This document shows, one piece after another, positions 31,752 through 40,531 of a stretch of DNA of 64,000 nt. A program made the translations under genes and the position numbers. The notes under the pieces were generated by a model. That model did no database searches, was not told the DNA's origin, and worked only from the letters and a program-made list of their open reading frames with translations. Within the stretch, counting starts at the first letter, position 1; each line of letters starts with the position of its first letter. Source of the stretch: Vulcanimicrobiota bacterium (GTDB lineage Bacteria > Vulcanimicrobiota > Xenobia > Xenobiales > JADMJV01); assembly GCA_023447635.1 (NCBI GenBank), contig JAEXNA010000162.1, forward strand, positions 1 to 64,000, written 5' to 3'.

Positions 31752-34630
31752 TACTTCTTCTCCCTAGCGCCCTTGCGCTTGCCCTTTTTGCTTTTTCCGC
31801 CGGCCGAATCCGATTCGGCGGTCTGAGCTTTGGCTTCCTCGGCGCTGGCCGGGGTTTCGCCCTCTTTGGCCACGACCTGACCGGTGTCCGAAGCTTTCGC
31901 CGAATCGCCGGGAGTCTCTTCGCCAGTCTCGTCAGCGCTCTCGTCCTCGGTGACCGGGTCGACTTTGGCGACATTCGAGTCGCCGTCCGTCTTGCCGTCT
32001 TCCTGAGCTTCCTCGGGCGTGGGGCTATCCGTCTTCGACTTCGTTTCTGCAGGCACTTCCGACTTGGACTCCGCCGCCTCATCCTTTTTGGGAGGCTCGA
32101 CGACGTGAAGCGAGGAGACCGGGACGTTTTCGGTGACGGGATCAACAGCGTCTTCCGTCAGCATGGCCGCCACAGGAGCCGGCAGCGGTTCCATGACGTG
32201 GGGGGCGACGCCGAGTTTCTGGTGGCGCTTCGAGGGGGTCGGTCCAGCGGGTTGAGCGCCGGAGGTGACCATCACCCGAAGCGGAACGTAACCTTCCTTG
32301 GCGGGAGCGGCGGCCACGGCCACAGCTTCCTCGGGATGGCGAACGTAGTCGTGAGCCAGTCCTAGCAGAGCGGCGATCCGACGAGGGTCGTCCTGGCCGG
32401 GGACCGAGGGCGGAGTATCGCCCCGGGTCACGCGGCCGGCGCGTTCGACTCGGGAACCGGTGTTCGCCGCAGGCATCCACATCGGGCTGTCCGGCTGAGG
32501 AACAGGAATCGCCGAAAGGTCGGGCCGCGGCATGCCCAGGTCGGCCTGCTGCGGATAGGACCAGTGCATTTCGCTGCTGGACTCGAAGTCGCGGTAGGTA
32601 TGTCCCAGGAACGACGGGTTCATCTGCCCTATCTCCTGGAACACCTGGCGGGTCGTCTTGTAGGGAGCATCGCCTCCCCGGACCGCTTTGACCAGGGCCG
32701 AAGCGATGGCCCAGGCGGGCTGCGACTCGCCCACCGGCAAGACGGCCTGGCGGGAAAGTTGGATGGTCCCGTCGGTCGAGACGAAAACGCCGTGACTTTC
32801 CACCCAGGTCGAAAGCGGGAACACGATGTCCGCCTTTTCCGTGGTCGAATTCGGCGCCGTGGCGCAGGCGATCAGGAAGGTCGGTTTCCTGGCGCCGTCG
32901 TGCGCCATCGGGTCGCAGCCGACCGCGACCATGACGCCCGAACCCGAGCGAGCCATATCGGCGTAGCTTTGCCCCTTCTTGGTGCTGAACTCGCCCCAGT
33001 TGTCGGCGTAAGTCTTGCCGCTGGCAAGGTCGCCGCCGCCAGGAGCGCTTTCGGGTTGGCAGCCGATCTGATCCAGGCCCAGAGCGTTGGCCCCGTGACG
33101 CAGATGGAGAAGTCCGTGGGGGGCTGTCGCCCAGCCGCGTTCTTTAAGAACCTTGGGCAGGTCCTCGAGGCCCTGTCCCACCAGGTCGCCAGCGGCGACC
33201 ACCAGGACGCGAGTCTTGCCGCGGAACGTTTCGACCAGCCTGGTCCAGTCGTCCGAGGTCGACCCGCCGGCTTCCCAGGGGCGCGGAGCGGGCATGCGAA
33301 GACCTGCTGCGGCCGGTTCGCCCAGGGCGTCCAGGTCGGCCAGAAGTTTGTCCCACAGTTGGCTCGGCTGGCCCACGGCACGGAAATCGGCCAGGCCTTC
33401 CATCACCTGCTCGGGGTGCAAGCTGATCAGTCGAGCGCCGCGACGCAGCCCCTTCTTGATACGAAGATCCACACCGGCGTGGGTCGCGTGAGGGTGACTG
33501 CCCAGGCAGACAATCACTTCGGCATCGTCACAGCCCATGACCCGACCGGTCGCCTGTTCGCCCTCTCCGGGCTGCAGCGCTTCGTGGGCGGACTGATGGG
33601 CGATGTTGCCGCTCTTCAGTAGACCACGACTCAGTCGAAGCAACGCGTGACCGTCCTCGAGCGAGAGTTGCGAGCCCAGAAGAACGGACGCCTTGACGTC
33701 GTCGCCTTTAAGTTTGCCTGCGGCGGCGGCCAGCGCCTGGTCCCAGGTGGCCGCTTCCAGAATGCCCGCGCCGTTGCGGATCATTGGGCTGAGGAGACGG
33801 TTATCGGCGTGAATATGATCGTGTCCATAGCGGCCGGAATCGCACAACCAGCCGTCGTCGATCTCGTCATTGCAGCGCGAGCGGAAGCGCACCACTTCAT
33901 CGAAGCGAACGTCGACGGTGATGTTACAGCCGACCGAGCAGTGGTTACAAAGTCCAGCGAAGTGCTGCTGCTCCCAGGGGCGAGCGTTGAACCGGTAAGA
34001 CTTTGCCGTCAGCGCGCCGACCGGGCAAAGCTCGATCGTGTTACCAGAGTACTGCGAGTCGAAGGAGCGACCTTCGAAGGTTCCGATCTCGGAGCGATTG
34101 CCGCGGTCGATGATGACCAGGCCTTCTTCCATGGCGATCTCGTTGCAGAAGCGAGCGCAACGCTGGCACATAATGCAGCGTTCCCGGTCGAGGATCACGT
34201 TCTTCCCGACCTGCTTGGATTTGCTAAAGTGACGCTTGGCCTCGACGAAGCGAGTGGTGGAGGGGCCGTAGCGCAAGGTGAAGTCCTGCAGATCGCACTC
34301 GCCGCCCCGGTCGCAGACCGGGCAGTCGAGGGGATGGTTGATCAGGAGGAACTCCAGAATCCCCTCACGGGCGGCGATGGCGTTTTCGCTGCGGGTATGC
34401 ACCACCATGTTGGGCATCACTTCCGTGGTGCACGCCGTCATGATGGGACGGCGCTGCCCTTCGACTTCGACGGCGCAGACGCGACAAGCGCCTACCGGCT
34501 TCATCTTGGGGTGGTAGCAGTAAACGGGGATTTCGATGCCGACCTCGCGAGCGGCTTCGACCACCAGGGTTCCTCGGGGAACGGACAGCTGGTGACCGTC
34601 GATGGTGATGGGGACAAGATTATCGGACAT
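31751..34630 (-). CDS. nuoG: NADH-quinone oxidoreductase subunit G, with long disordered tail
   Basis: 959 aa, the largest peripheral-arm subunit. Residues 1-80 are a [2Fe-2S] ferredoxin domain (cysteines in VYCYHPKMKPVGACRVC). A His-Cys cluster lies in HPLDCPVCDRGGECDLQD, and a [4Fe-4S] set in CIMCQRCARFCNE. An extra N7-type motif follows, CNHCSVGCNITVDVRFDEVV, then a degenerate molybdopterin oxidoreductase domain (about 235-660). The last 200 or so residues are low-complexity, rich in Glu, Lys, Ala, Ser and Pro, ending SKKGKRKGAREKK. This tail is absent from E. coli NuoG (about 908 aa in total). The start overlaps the nuoF stop (TAATG). Confidence 0.94.
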   Translation of the reverse strand: MSDNLVPITIDGHQLSVPRGTLVVEAAREVGIEIPVYCYHPKMKPVGACRVCAVEVEGQRRPIMTACTTEVMPNMVVHTRSENAIAAREGILEFLLINHPLDCPVCDRGGECDLQDFTLRYGPSTTRFVEAKRHFSKSKQVGKNVILDRERCIMCQRCARFCNEIAMEEGLVIIDRGNRSEIGTFEGRSFDSQYSGNTIELCPVGALTAKSYRFNARPWEQQHFAGLCNHCSVGCNITVDVRFDEVVRFRSRCNDEIDDGWLCDSGRYGHDHIHADNRLLSPMIRNGAGILEAATWDQALAAAAGKLKGDDVKASVLLGSQLSLEDGHALLRLSRGLLKSGNIAHQSAHEALQPGEGEQATGRVMGCDDAEVIVCLGSHPHATHAGVDLRIKKGLRRGARLISLHPEQVMEGLADFRAVGQPSQLWDKLLADLDALGEPAAAGLRMPAPRPWEAGGSTSDDWTRLVETFRGKTRVLVVAAGDLVGQGLEDLPKVLKERGWATAPHGLLHLRHGANALGLDQIGCQPESAPGGGDLASGKTYADNWGEFSTKKGQSYADMARSGSGVMVAVGCDPMAHDGARKPTFLIACATAPNSTTEKADIVFPLSTWVESHGVFVSTDGTIQLSRQAVLPVGESQPAWAIASALVKAVRGGDAPYKTTRQVFQEIGQMNPSFLGHTYRDFESSSEMHWSYPQQADLGMPRPDLSAIPVPQPDSPMWMPAANTGSRVERAGRVTRGDTPPSVPGQDDPRRIAALLGLAHDYVRHPEEAVAVAAAPAKEGYVPLRVMVTSGAQPAGPTPSKRHQKLGVAPHVMEPLPAPVAAMLTEDAVDPVTENVPVSSLHVVEPPKKDEAAESKSEVPAETKSKTDSPTPEEAQEDGKTDGDSNVAKVDPVTEDESADETGEETPGDSAKASDTGQVVAKEGETPASAEEAKAQTAESDSAGGKSKKGKRKGAREKK

Positions 34631-35916
34631 TACTTTCCGGCCAGCTCCTTCTTGCCGTCGAGGATCGAGACGCCGTGTTCACAGAAGTGCTCGAACTCCT
34701 CAGGGAAGTATTTGAAAGCGCTCATGATGCAAGAGGTCGCCGAATCGCCCAGCGGGCAGAACGACTTACCGTTGAGGTTGTTGCAAACATCCTTGAGCAG
34801 AGGGATGTCGGCGGGCCGACCGTTGCCGCGAATGATCCGCTGCAGAATGTCGACCAGCCACTTGGTGCCCTCTCGGCAAGGGGTACACTTGCCGCAGGAC
34901 TCTTCTTCGAAGAACTGGTCCAGGTTCAGACAGACCTTCACGATGTCGGTCTTGTCGTTGATGATGACGATGGCGCCGGAGCCCGCCATCGAGCCGGCCG
35001 CAGCGATCGCTTCGAAGTCGCAGGCCACGTCCAGGTGCTGGGCGGTGAGCATCGGCGCCGACGCACCGCCCGGGATGATCGCCTTGAGCTCGCCGCCCCA
35101 AACGCCTCCGCCAAGCCCGTAGATGACGTCGCGCATCGTCGTGCCAAGCTCGATTTCGTAGTTGCCAGGCTTATTCACGTGACCCGACAGGCAGATGACG
35201 CGTGTGCCTTTACTTCGCTCCGTGCCCATACCGGAGTACCATTCGGCTCCGTTACGCAGAATGGCCGGCAGGGTGGAAAGGGTTTCCACGTTGTTGATCA
35301 CCGTGGGGCAAGCGTAGAGCCCTTCGACGGCCGGGAAGGGAGGTTTGAGACGGGGGAAGCCACGTTCGCCTTCCAGCGAAGAAAGCAGAGCCGACTCTTC
35401 ACCGCAGATGTAAGCTCCGGCGCCACGATGAACCACGATGTGGCAGCGGAACCCTTTGCCCAGGACATCGTCGCCCAGCAAGTTGGCGGCGTAAGCTTCC
35501 TTCACGGCCACCTCCAGCGCTTCGAAGCCTTCCAGCATCTCGCCCCGGATGTAGATATAAGCGTTCTCGATGCCCACCGCGTAGCAAGCGATGATGATCC
35601 CTTCCACCAGCTGATGGGGAAGCTCTTCGACCATCTCGCGGTCTTTGCACGTCCCCGGCTCGGACTCGTCGCAGTTGACGCAAAGGTATTTGGGCTTACC
35701 GGTATTGTTGGGAACGAAGCTCCACTTCATGCCGGTGGGGAAACCTGCACCGCCGCGGCCGCGCAGGCCGGAGGTTTTGACCAACTCGATCAGTTCGCCA
35801 GGGCTCAACGCCAACGCCTTCTCGAGTCCGGCGTAGCCTTCGTTCTTTCGGTAGACATCGAGCCCTTTGATGCCAACGATGTCGCGTTTGGCGAAGATCA
35901 CTTTTTCGAACGCCAT
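34630..35916 (-). CDS. nuoF: NADH-quinone oxidoreductase subunit F
   Basis: 428 aa from ATG 35916, chosen because the upstream open frame overlaps nuoE. It holds FMN and cluster N3, the NADH oxidation site. GLRGRGGAGFPTGMKWSF is the FMN/NADH loop, NCDESEPGTCKDR contacts NADH, and the [4Fe-4S] cluster is bound by ESCGKCTPCREGTKW plus a downstream Cys. It begins 2 nt after the nuoE stop. Confidence 0.96.
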   Translation of the reverse strand: MAFEKVIFAKRDIVGIKGLDVYRKNEGYAGLEKALALSPGELIELVKTSGLRGRGGAGFPTGMKWSFVPNNTGKPKYLCVNCDESEPGTCKDREMVEELPHQLVEGIIIACYAVGIENAYIYIRGEMLEGFEALEVAVKEAYAANLLGDDVLGKGFRCHIVVHRGAGAYICGEESALLSSLEGERGFPRLKPPFPAVEGLYACPTVINNVETLSTLPAILRNGAEWYSGMGTERSKGTRVICLSGHVNKPGNYEIELGTTMRDVIYGLGGGVWGGELKAIIPGGASAPMLTAQHLDVACDFEAIAAAGSMAGSGAIVIINDKTDIVKVCLNLDQFFEEESCGKCTPCREGTKWLVDILQRIIRGNGRPADIPLLKDVCNNLNGKSFCPLGDSATSCIMSAFKYFPEEFEHFCEHGVSILDGKKELAGK

Positions 35917-35918
35917 GA

Positions 35919-36494
35919 CTACTCTTTCCCTTCCGGTCGCTGCCAGGACATCGGGGCTGCCGGGTAAGCGGGGTCTCCGTTGCGCAGGCGGTCGATGAGT
36001 TCGTGAACCTTGTCGGGGTCGACGTTTTCCACGAAGCGGTCGTTGACCTGAAGTACCGGGGCGCCGACGCAGGCGGCCAGGCACTCGCCGTGGACGACGG
36101 TAAACATTCCGTCTTCGGTCATCTCTCCGGGCTCGACGCCCAGATGTTTGCACAAGCCGTGCTCGACTCCGTCCGAATTGCGCAGCCAGCAAGAGATAGA
36201 ACGGCAAACCTTCAGCACGTACTTGCCCACCGGTTTGCGGTGATACATGTAGTAGAAGGTCACCAGGCTGCGTACTTCGGCCGCCGGCATACCAAACATC
36301 TCGGCCAGCTCCGCCTGGGCCTCTTCAGGAACCCAGCCCAGCTGCTCTTGCGCTACGTGAAGCGCGGGCAAAATCGCGGAACGGGCCTTGGGATACTTGG
36401 CCATCAGCTCGCGGATGCGCTGCTTCGACTCGTCGTTGAGCAGCTTCAAGCCGGGAATCGGCGCGGTCGAGGTGTCAGAATTGCTCGAACTCAT
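35919..36494 (-). CDS. nuoE: NADH-quinone oxidoreductase subunit E
   Basis: 191 aa thioredoxin-like subunit carrying [2Fe-2S] cluster N1a. The four ligands lie in VCRSISCWLRNSDG and HGECLAACVGAPVLQVND. A helical N-terminal domain (PKARSAILPALHVAQEQLGW) is typical. AAAGG-type ribosome binding sequence precedes the ATG at 36494. It lies between nuoD and nuoF. Confidence 0.95.
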   Translation of the reverse strand: MSSSNSDTSTAPIPGLKLLNDESKQRIRELMAKYPKARSAILPALHVAQEQLGWVPEEAQAELAEMFGMPAAEVRSLVTFYYMYHRKPVGKYVLKVCRSISCWLRNSDGVEHGLCKHLGVEPGEMTEDGMFTVVHGECLAACVGAPVLQVNDRFVENVDPDKVHELIDRLRNGDPAYPAAPMSWQRPEGKE

Positions 36495-36515
36495 AGTTTT
36501 CCGAAATTGCCTTTC

Positions 36516-37754
36516 TTAGCGGTCGCAGTCGCCCAGCACGAAGTCGATGGAAGCGAGAACCACGACGACGTCAGCGAGCAGCAGTCCCCGAACCAACTCG
36601 GGAAGCAGTTGCACGTTGGTGAACGAAGGGGTGCGGACGCGCATTCGGTACGGCTTATTGCTGCCGTCCGAGGTCATATGGAATCCGACCTCGCCACGGG
36701 GGCCTTCTACCGCCGTGTAGACGTCTCCGGGAGCCGGAGCAAAGCCCTGGGTAAACAGTTTGAAGTGATGGATCAGCGACTCCATCGAGTACTGGATCTC
36801 GTACTTCGGCGGAGGAACGATCTTACGATCGTCGGTGCGGTAAGGCACCCCGACGCCGGGCGGCGGGATCTTTTTGAGCGCCTGCCGGCAGATCTTGATC
36901 GACTCTTCCATCTCTTCCATCCGGACGATGTAGCGATCGTAGCTGTCGCCCGTCGTCCGGGTGGGAACCTTGAACTCGTAGTCGGGATAGGCACAGTAAG
37001 GGCGGTCCCGACGAAGGTCCCAATCGACACCGCTGGCGCGGGCCACCGGACCGGTGATGCAGAAGTCGCGGGCCATCTGGGGCGAGAGCAGGCCGATCCC
37101 TTTGGTGCGCTCCATCCAGATCGGATTGTTCTCGAGCAGGTCGTAGTACATTCCGATCTTGGCTTCCAGACGGTCCAGCACGTTCGAGACATTGCCGAGG
37201 AACTCGGGGTTCAGGTCGGCCATCAAGCCGCCCGGTTGGATGTACGAGGTCATCATGCGAACTCCCGAGACCTGTTCGAACAGGTCCAGGATGTGCTCGC
37301 GCTCCTGGAAACAGTAGAGGAACATGCTCATGGCGCCAGCGTCGAGACCCGACGTGCCCAGCCACACCATGTGCGAAGAGATACGCTGGAGTTCGACGAG
37401 CAGCACGCGGATATGGTCGACGCGCTCGGGAACGGTGATACCCAGAAGCTTCTCTACAGCCAGCGAGTAGCCCAGATTGTTATTGAGAGGCGCCAGGTAG
37501 TCCATGCGGTCGGTGACCGTCAGCGCCTGTTGATAAGTCTTGACCTCGGCGGTCTTTTCGATGCCGGTGTGGAGATAGCCGATGTCGGGGTCGGCTTTGA
37601 TGATCGTCTCACCATCGATGGTCAGGATCAGGCGCAGAACCCCGTGGGTCGAAGGGTGCTGCGGACCCATATTCATGATGGTCACGCCACTGGCGTCATC
37701 GGTCTGGAACGAGGCCGCGCTGCGCGGAGTCTCGGGTTGAGTGCTTGCGGACAT
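36516..37754 (-). CDS. nuoD: NADH-quinone oxidoreductase subunit D
   Basis: 412 aa, the 49-kDa subunit lining the quinone-binding cavity. It starts near MNMGPQHPSTHGVLRL, whose His contacts the quinone headgroup, and continues with DIGYLHTGIEKTAE. The C-terminus ends DVVVVLASIDFVLGDCDR, the conserved finish. A good ribosome binding site (AAGGAGA) precedes the ATG. NuoC and NuoD are separate, unlike the fused NuoCD of E. coli. Confidence 0.96.
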   Translation of the reverse strand: MSASTQPETPRSAASFQTDDASGVTIMNMGPQHPSTHGVLRLILTIDGETIIKADPDIGYLHTGIEKTAEVKTYQQALTVTDRMDYLAPLNNNLGYSLAVEKLLGITVPERVDHIRVLLVELQRISSHMVWLGTSGLDAGAMSMFLYCFQEREHILDLFEQVSGVRMMTSYIQPGGLMADLNPEFLGNVSNVLDRLEAKIGMYYDLLENNPIWMERTKGIGLLSPQMARDFCITGPVARASGVDWDLRRDRPYCAYPDYEFKVPTRTTGDSYDRYIVRMEEMEESIKICRQALKKIPPPGVGVPYRTDDRKIVPPPKYEIQYSMESLIHHFKLFTQGFAPAPGDVYTAVEGPRGEVGFHMTSDGSNKPYRMRVRTPSFTNVQLLPELVRGLLLADVVVVLASIDFVLGDCDR

Positions 37755-37772
37755 TGAAATGGTCTCCTTGGC

Positions 37773-38252
37773 CTAGCGGAACAGCGAGCTGGCCGGCCCC
37801 GTCACGGGGAAATCCTTGCGAAGAGGGTGGCCGTGGTAATCGTTCGGCAAAAGAATACGGCGCAGGTCGGGGTGGCCGCCGAAGCGGATCCCGAACAGGT
37901 CGTAGACCTCGCGCTCGAACCAGGACGCTCCCGGCCAAAGCGGGGTAAGGCTGTCGAGCGCCTGATCCTCCCCCACCACCGCTTTGAGGCGGACAAACTC
38001 TTTGAGAGTCGGCGACGTGAAGATCGCCATCACGTCAAAGCGAGGGTCGCGGTCGAGATAGTCGACCGCTGTCAGGTCCGACAGTTCAACGAACCCCTGC
38101 TCCTGGAGAAAGCGGGCGGAGTCGCGCCAGGACGCAGGCATGACCCAGAAGGTCATCTCTCCCCGGTCTTCTCGGCTGCCCAGGTAGTTCGGACCGGCCA
38201 GGTTGGCCAGGCCGGTCGCCAGTTGGCGCACGTCGTCGGAAATCACGGTCAT
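37773..38252 (-). CDS. nuoC: NADH-quinone oxidoreductase subunit C
   Basis: 159 aa, the 30-kDa subunit. The family block WFEREVYDLFGIRFGGHPDL is present near the C-terminus, followed by RRILLPNDYHGHPLRKDFP. It lies 2 nt after the nuoB stop and 18 nt before nuoD. It is a compact version without extra domains. Confidence 0.95.
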   Translation of the reverse strand: MTVISDDVRQLATGLANLAGPNYLGSREDRGEMTFWVMPASWRDSARFLQEQGFVELSDLTAVDYLDRDPRFDVMAIFTSPTLKEFVRLKAVVGEDQALDSLTPLWPGASWFEREVYDLFGIRFGGHPDLRRILLPNDYHGHPLRKDFPVTGPASSLFR

Positions 38253-38254
38253 TT

Positions 38255-38893
38255 TCAGGCTTTCTGTACAGTGGGATAGGGGTCGATGGAGGCCATCTTC
38301 ATCCCCCAGGCCGGATTCTGGTCGATGGCGTACTGGGGGTCGACCCCGGGCGGGATCCCCTTATCGATCTTATCCTGCAGCATGGTGAAGGCGGTCATCA
38401 GCGCCTCCGGGGTGGGAGGACAGCCGGCCACGTAGACGTCGACCGGGACGATCTTGTCGACTCCCTGAACGATGGCGTAATTATTGAAGACGCCACCGCA
38501 GGAGGCGCAAGCGCCCATCGAGATCACCCATTTGGGGTCGGGCATCTGATCGTAAATCTGACGAAGCACCGGCGCCATCTTGATCGAGACGCGTCCCGCC
38601 ACGATCATCAGGTCGCTCTGTCGAGGCGACGCACGGAAGACCTCGGCGCCGAAGCGCGAGATATCAAAACGGGCGCCCGAGGTGGCCATCATCTCGATAG
38701 CACAACAAGCCAGACCGAAAAGGGCAGGCCACAGAGAGTTCTTGCGAGCTTCCTTAGCCGCCCACTGAAGAGCTTTAATCTTGGCCAGATTCGTGGTGAT
38801 CATTCCGAAGCCGGTGGTCTTGCCCTGGGACGGGAAGAGCGCGTCGGAAACATAAAGGGTTTTCTGGTCCCCTTCAGGGTTGCCTAGTTCCAT
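38255..38893 (-). CDS. nuoB: NADH-quinone oxidoreductase subunit B
   Basis: 212 aa from ATG 38893 (MELGNPEG). I prefer this start to an ATG 21 nt upstream because GGGAG lies 7 nt before it, whereas the upstream one has no ribosome binding site. NuoB holds cluster N2, the last electron donor to quinone: the tandem cysteines are in GLACCAIEMM, and further ligands are in MGACASCGGVFNNY and VAGCPPTPEAL. The start overlaps the nuoA end by 10 nt. Confidence 0.95.
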   Translation of the reverse strand: MELGNPEGDQKTLYVSDALFPSQGKTTGFGMITTNLAKIKALQWAAKEARKNSLWPALFGLACCAIEMMATSGARFDISRFGAEVFRASPRQSDLMIVAGRVSIKMAPVLRQIYDQMPDPKWVISMGACASCGGVFNNYAIVQGVDKIVPVDVYVAGCPPTPEALMTAFTMLQDKIDKGIPPGVDPQYAIDQNPAWGMKMASIDPYPTVQKA

Positions 38894-39258
38894 TTCAAGG
38901 CTCCCTTTCTCCATACGTAGAGATAGCCGACCACCAGCAGGGCAAAGAACGCCCCGATTTCGGCCAGCAAGAACATCCCATCGGCCGGCGACATCGCGGA
39001 CACGGGCTTGAGGATGGTGGCGAGGGGATAGAACGCTACCGCCTCGACGTCAAAAATCAAGAACAGCATGGCCACCTGAAGGAAGCGGATGGACACGCGA
39101 GTGGGCATCGGCGCGATATCTTCGATACCACACTCGTAAGGTTGGGATTTCTGAGGGTTCGGATTGCGGGGTCCGACCAGGAACGAGATCCCCGAGATGG
39201 CCAGCGCGATCACGCACGCCACAACGAACATAATCCCTATATTTGCGTACTCTAACAT
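38884..39258 (-). CDS. nuoA: NADH-quinone oxidoreductase subunit A
   Basis: 124 aa, three transmembrane helices (ND3). The conserved cytoplasmic loop KSQPYECGIEDI and the following FLQVAMLFLIFDVEAVAFYP are present. It is the first gene of the 14-gene operon. No ribosome binding site precedes the ATG, and the predicted promoter lies so close that the leader would be only a few nucleotides. Confidence 0.95.
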   Translation of the reverse strand: MLEYANIGIMFVVACVIALAISGISFLVGPRNPNPQKSQPYECGIEDIAPMPTRVSIRFLQVAMLFLIFDVEAVAFYPLATILKPVSAMSPADGMFLLAEIGAFFALLVVGYLYVWRKGALKWN

Positions 39259-39267
39259 AGCTTGTGA

Positions 39268-39297
39268 ATTTTATCACAATCTCCGCCGAGGGGTAAA
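39268..39297 (-). promoter_or_regulatory. Promoter of the nuo operon
   Basis: On the minus strand, a -35-like TTTACC (39297-39292) and a -10 TAAAAT (39273-39268, five of six consensus bases) are spaced 18 bp apart. Transcription would start near 39261, about 3 nt before the nuoA ATG at 39258, giving a nearly leaderless mRNA. Confidence 0.45.
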
Positions 39298-39421
39298 CCC
39301 TGATGGGAGTTTGCTCCGACTCCTTCTGTGTGGTCGCTCCCGCAGAGGAGCGCCATCAATGCCAAGTTGCAGGCACCGCAAAGGCAAGTATGCGCTAGGA
39401 TGAGGTTCTCCTGCTCAACGG

Positions 39422-40531
39422 TCAGGAATGGCGGGGCTGATAGGCCCGCCCTTTCCAGGTGGCCCGGCCTCCCCGCCACTTGTCCAGCAGAGCCCACCAC
39501 TGGATCGCCATCAGGCCCGTAACGCCCAAAGGTCGGCTCAGTGCGCCGAGAATCGTCTGCTGGAAGCGTCGCCGGAGGGCCAGGTAGACGGCGGCGTTCA
39601 GCAGGAGAGCCAGCGCGCCGAGCGGGCGCCCCGTCAGGGCCAGCACCAGCGGCAGCAGATTGGCGCCGAGCAGCACGAACGTCCAGAGCGGCAGGAGAAG
39701 AGGCCGCGCCATTCCCTCCGTGGCGTTCTTGGCAAAACCGCTCCAGACATCGCGACTGTTCTGGTACATGCGACAGTCGGCCAGGGCGGTGGCGTCGAAC
39801 ATATCGGTCATATAGCCGCGCCGACGGAAGAGGGCGGCCAGGGCCGTGGCGTCGTGCAAGCGGTCGTGAACAGCAGCGTGCCCCCCACTCTCCCGGTAGG
39901 CGGCGGCCTGCACGGCGACCATCTGTCCGCAGGCCGCCCCCAGGGCAGGCAGTCGGTTGCGACGCATCTCCCACAGCGGCAGATAGCCCAGCAGGACCAG
40001 GTGGATGAGCGGGATGATCGCCTGCTCGGCCCAGCCGAACGTTTTTTGCAGCGGCAGTCCGCTGACCATCTCGGCCCCGCCTTTGTCGAGCAGGGCAGAG
40101 ATTCGGGCCAGGGCCTGAGGATCGCTCAAGCGGACGTCGGCGTCGAGGAAGAGCCAATGAGGGAATCGCGCCTGCTGGGAAGCCAGGTGGCAGGCGTGTT
40201 GCTTACCCGCCCAGCCAGGGGGAAGCGGGGGAGCTAGCACCACCTTGATCCGGCGGTCTTCGAGGGCGGCGGCTTCCGCGAGCCGACGAGTGCCGTCCGT
40301 GCTGGCGTCGTCTACGATGACGAGTTCCCAATCGACCCCTACCTGGTTCCGGACCGTGGCCACCACCTCAGGGAGATTCGCCTCTTCGTCTCTGGCCGGG
40401 AGTAGGACCGAGATCGGAGGAGGGGACGAAAATTTGGCTGGCGGGGCCTGGAACAGCGGTAGATTCCTCCAAACCATGGCTGCCTGGAAGGACGCGAGGG
40501 CCAGACTCAAAGCATCCAGGCCGCCGTTCAT
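39422..40531 (-). CDS. Membrane glycosyltransferase family 2 (HpnB/CrtQ-like)
   Basis: 369 aa. The N-terminal GT2 (GT-A) domain has ISVLLPARDEEANLPEVV, the nucleotide-sugar motif VIVDDASTDGT, and the metal motif FLDADVRL. Three or so transmembrane helices follow (about 275-350). AGKQHACHLAS and SGLPLQKTFGWAEQ are shared with the hopanoid-associated (HpnB) and carotenoid (CrtQ-like) glycosyltransferases. Its start overlaps the stop of the acyltransferase gene upstream, so the two are coupled. Together they resemble a glycosylate-then-acylate module for a lipid such as a carotenoid or hopanoid, but no such biosynthetic gene is in view. Confidence 0.85.
   Translation of the reverse strand: MNGGLDALSLALASFQAAMVWRNLPLFQAPPAKFSSPPPISVLLPARDEEANLPEVVATVRNQVGVDWELVIVDDASTDGTRRLAEAAALEDRRIKVVLAPPLPPGWAGKQHACHLASQQARFPHWLFLDADVRLSDPQALARISALLDKGGAEMVSGLPLQKTFGWAEQAIIPLIHLVLLGYLPLWEMRRNRLPALGAACGQMVAVQAAAYRESGGHAAVHDRLHDATALAALFRRRGYMTDMFDATALADCRMYQNSRDVWSGFAKNATEGMARPLLLPLWTFVLLGANLLPLVLALTGRPLGALALLLNAAVYLALRRRFQQTILGALSRPLGVTGLMAIQWWALLDKWRGGRATWKGRAYQPRHS

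Noticed and set aside
31751..34630. NuoG as a molybdenum-dependent formate dehydrogenase
   Set aside because: The molybdopterin domain is degenerate and the gene sits in the canonical nuo order, so complex I is the better call despite fdhD and mobA in the window.
36003..37757. 584-codon plus-strand ORF
   Set aside because: Antisense to nuoE and nuoD, both of which have conserved residues throughout.
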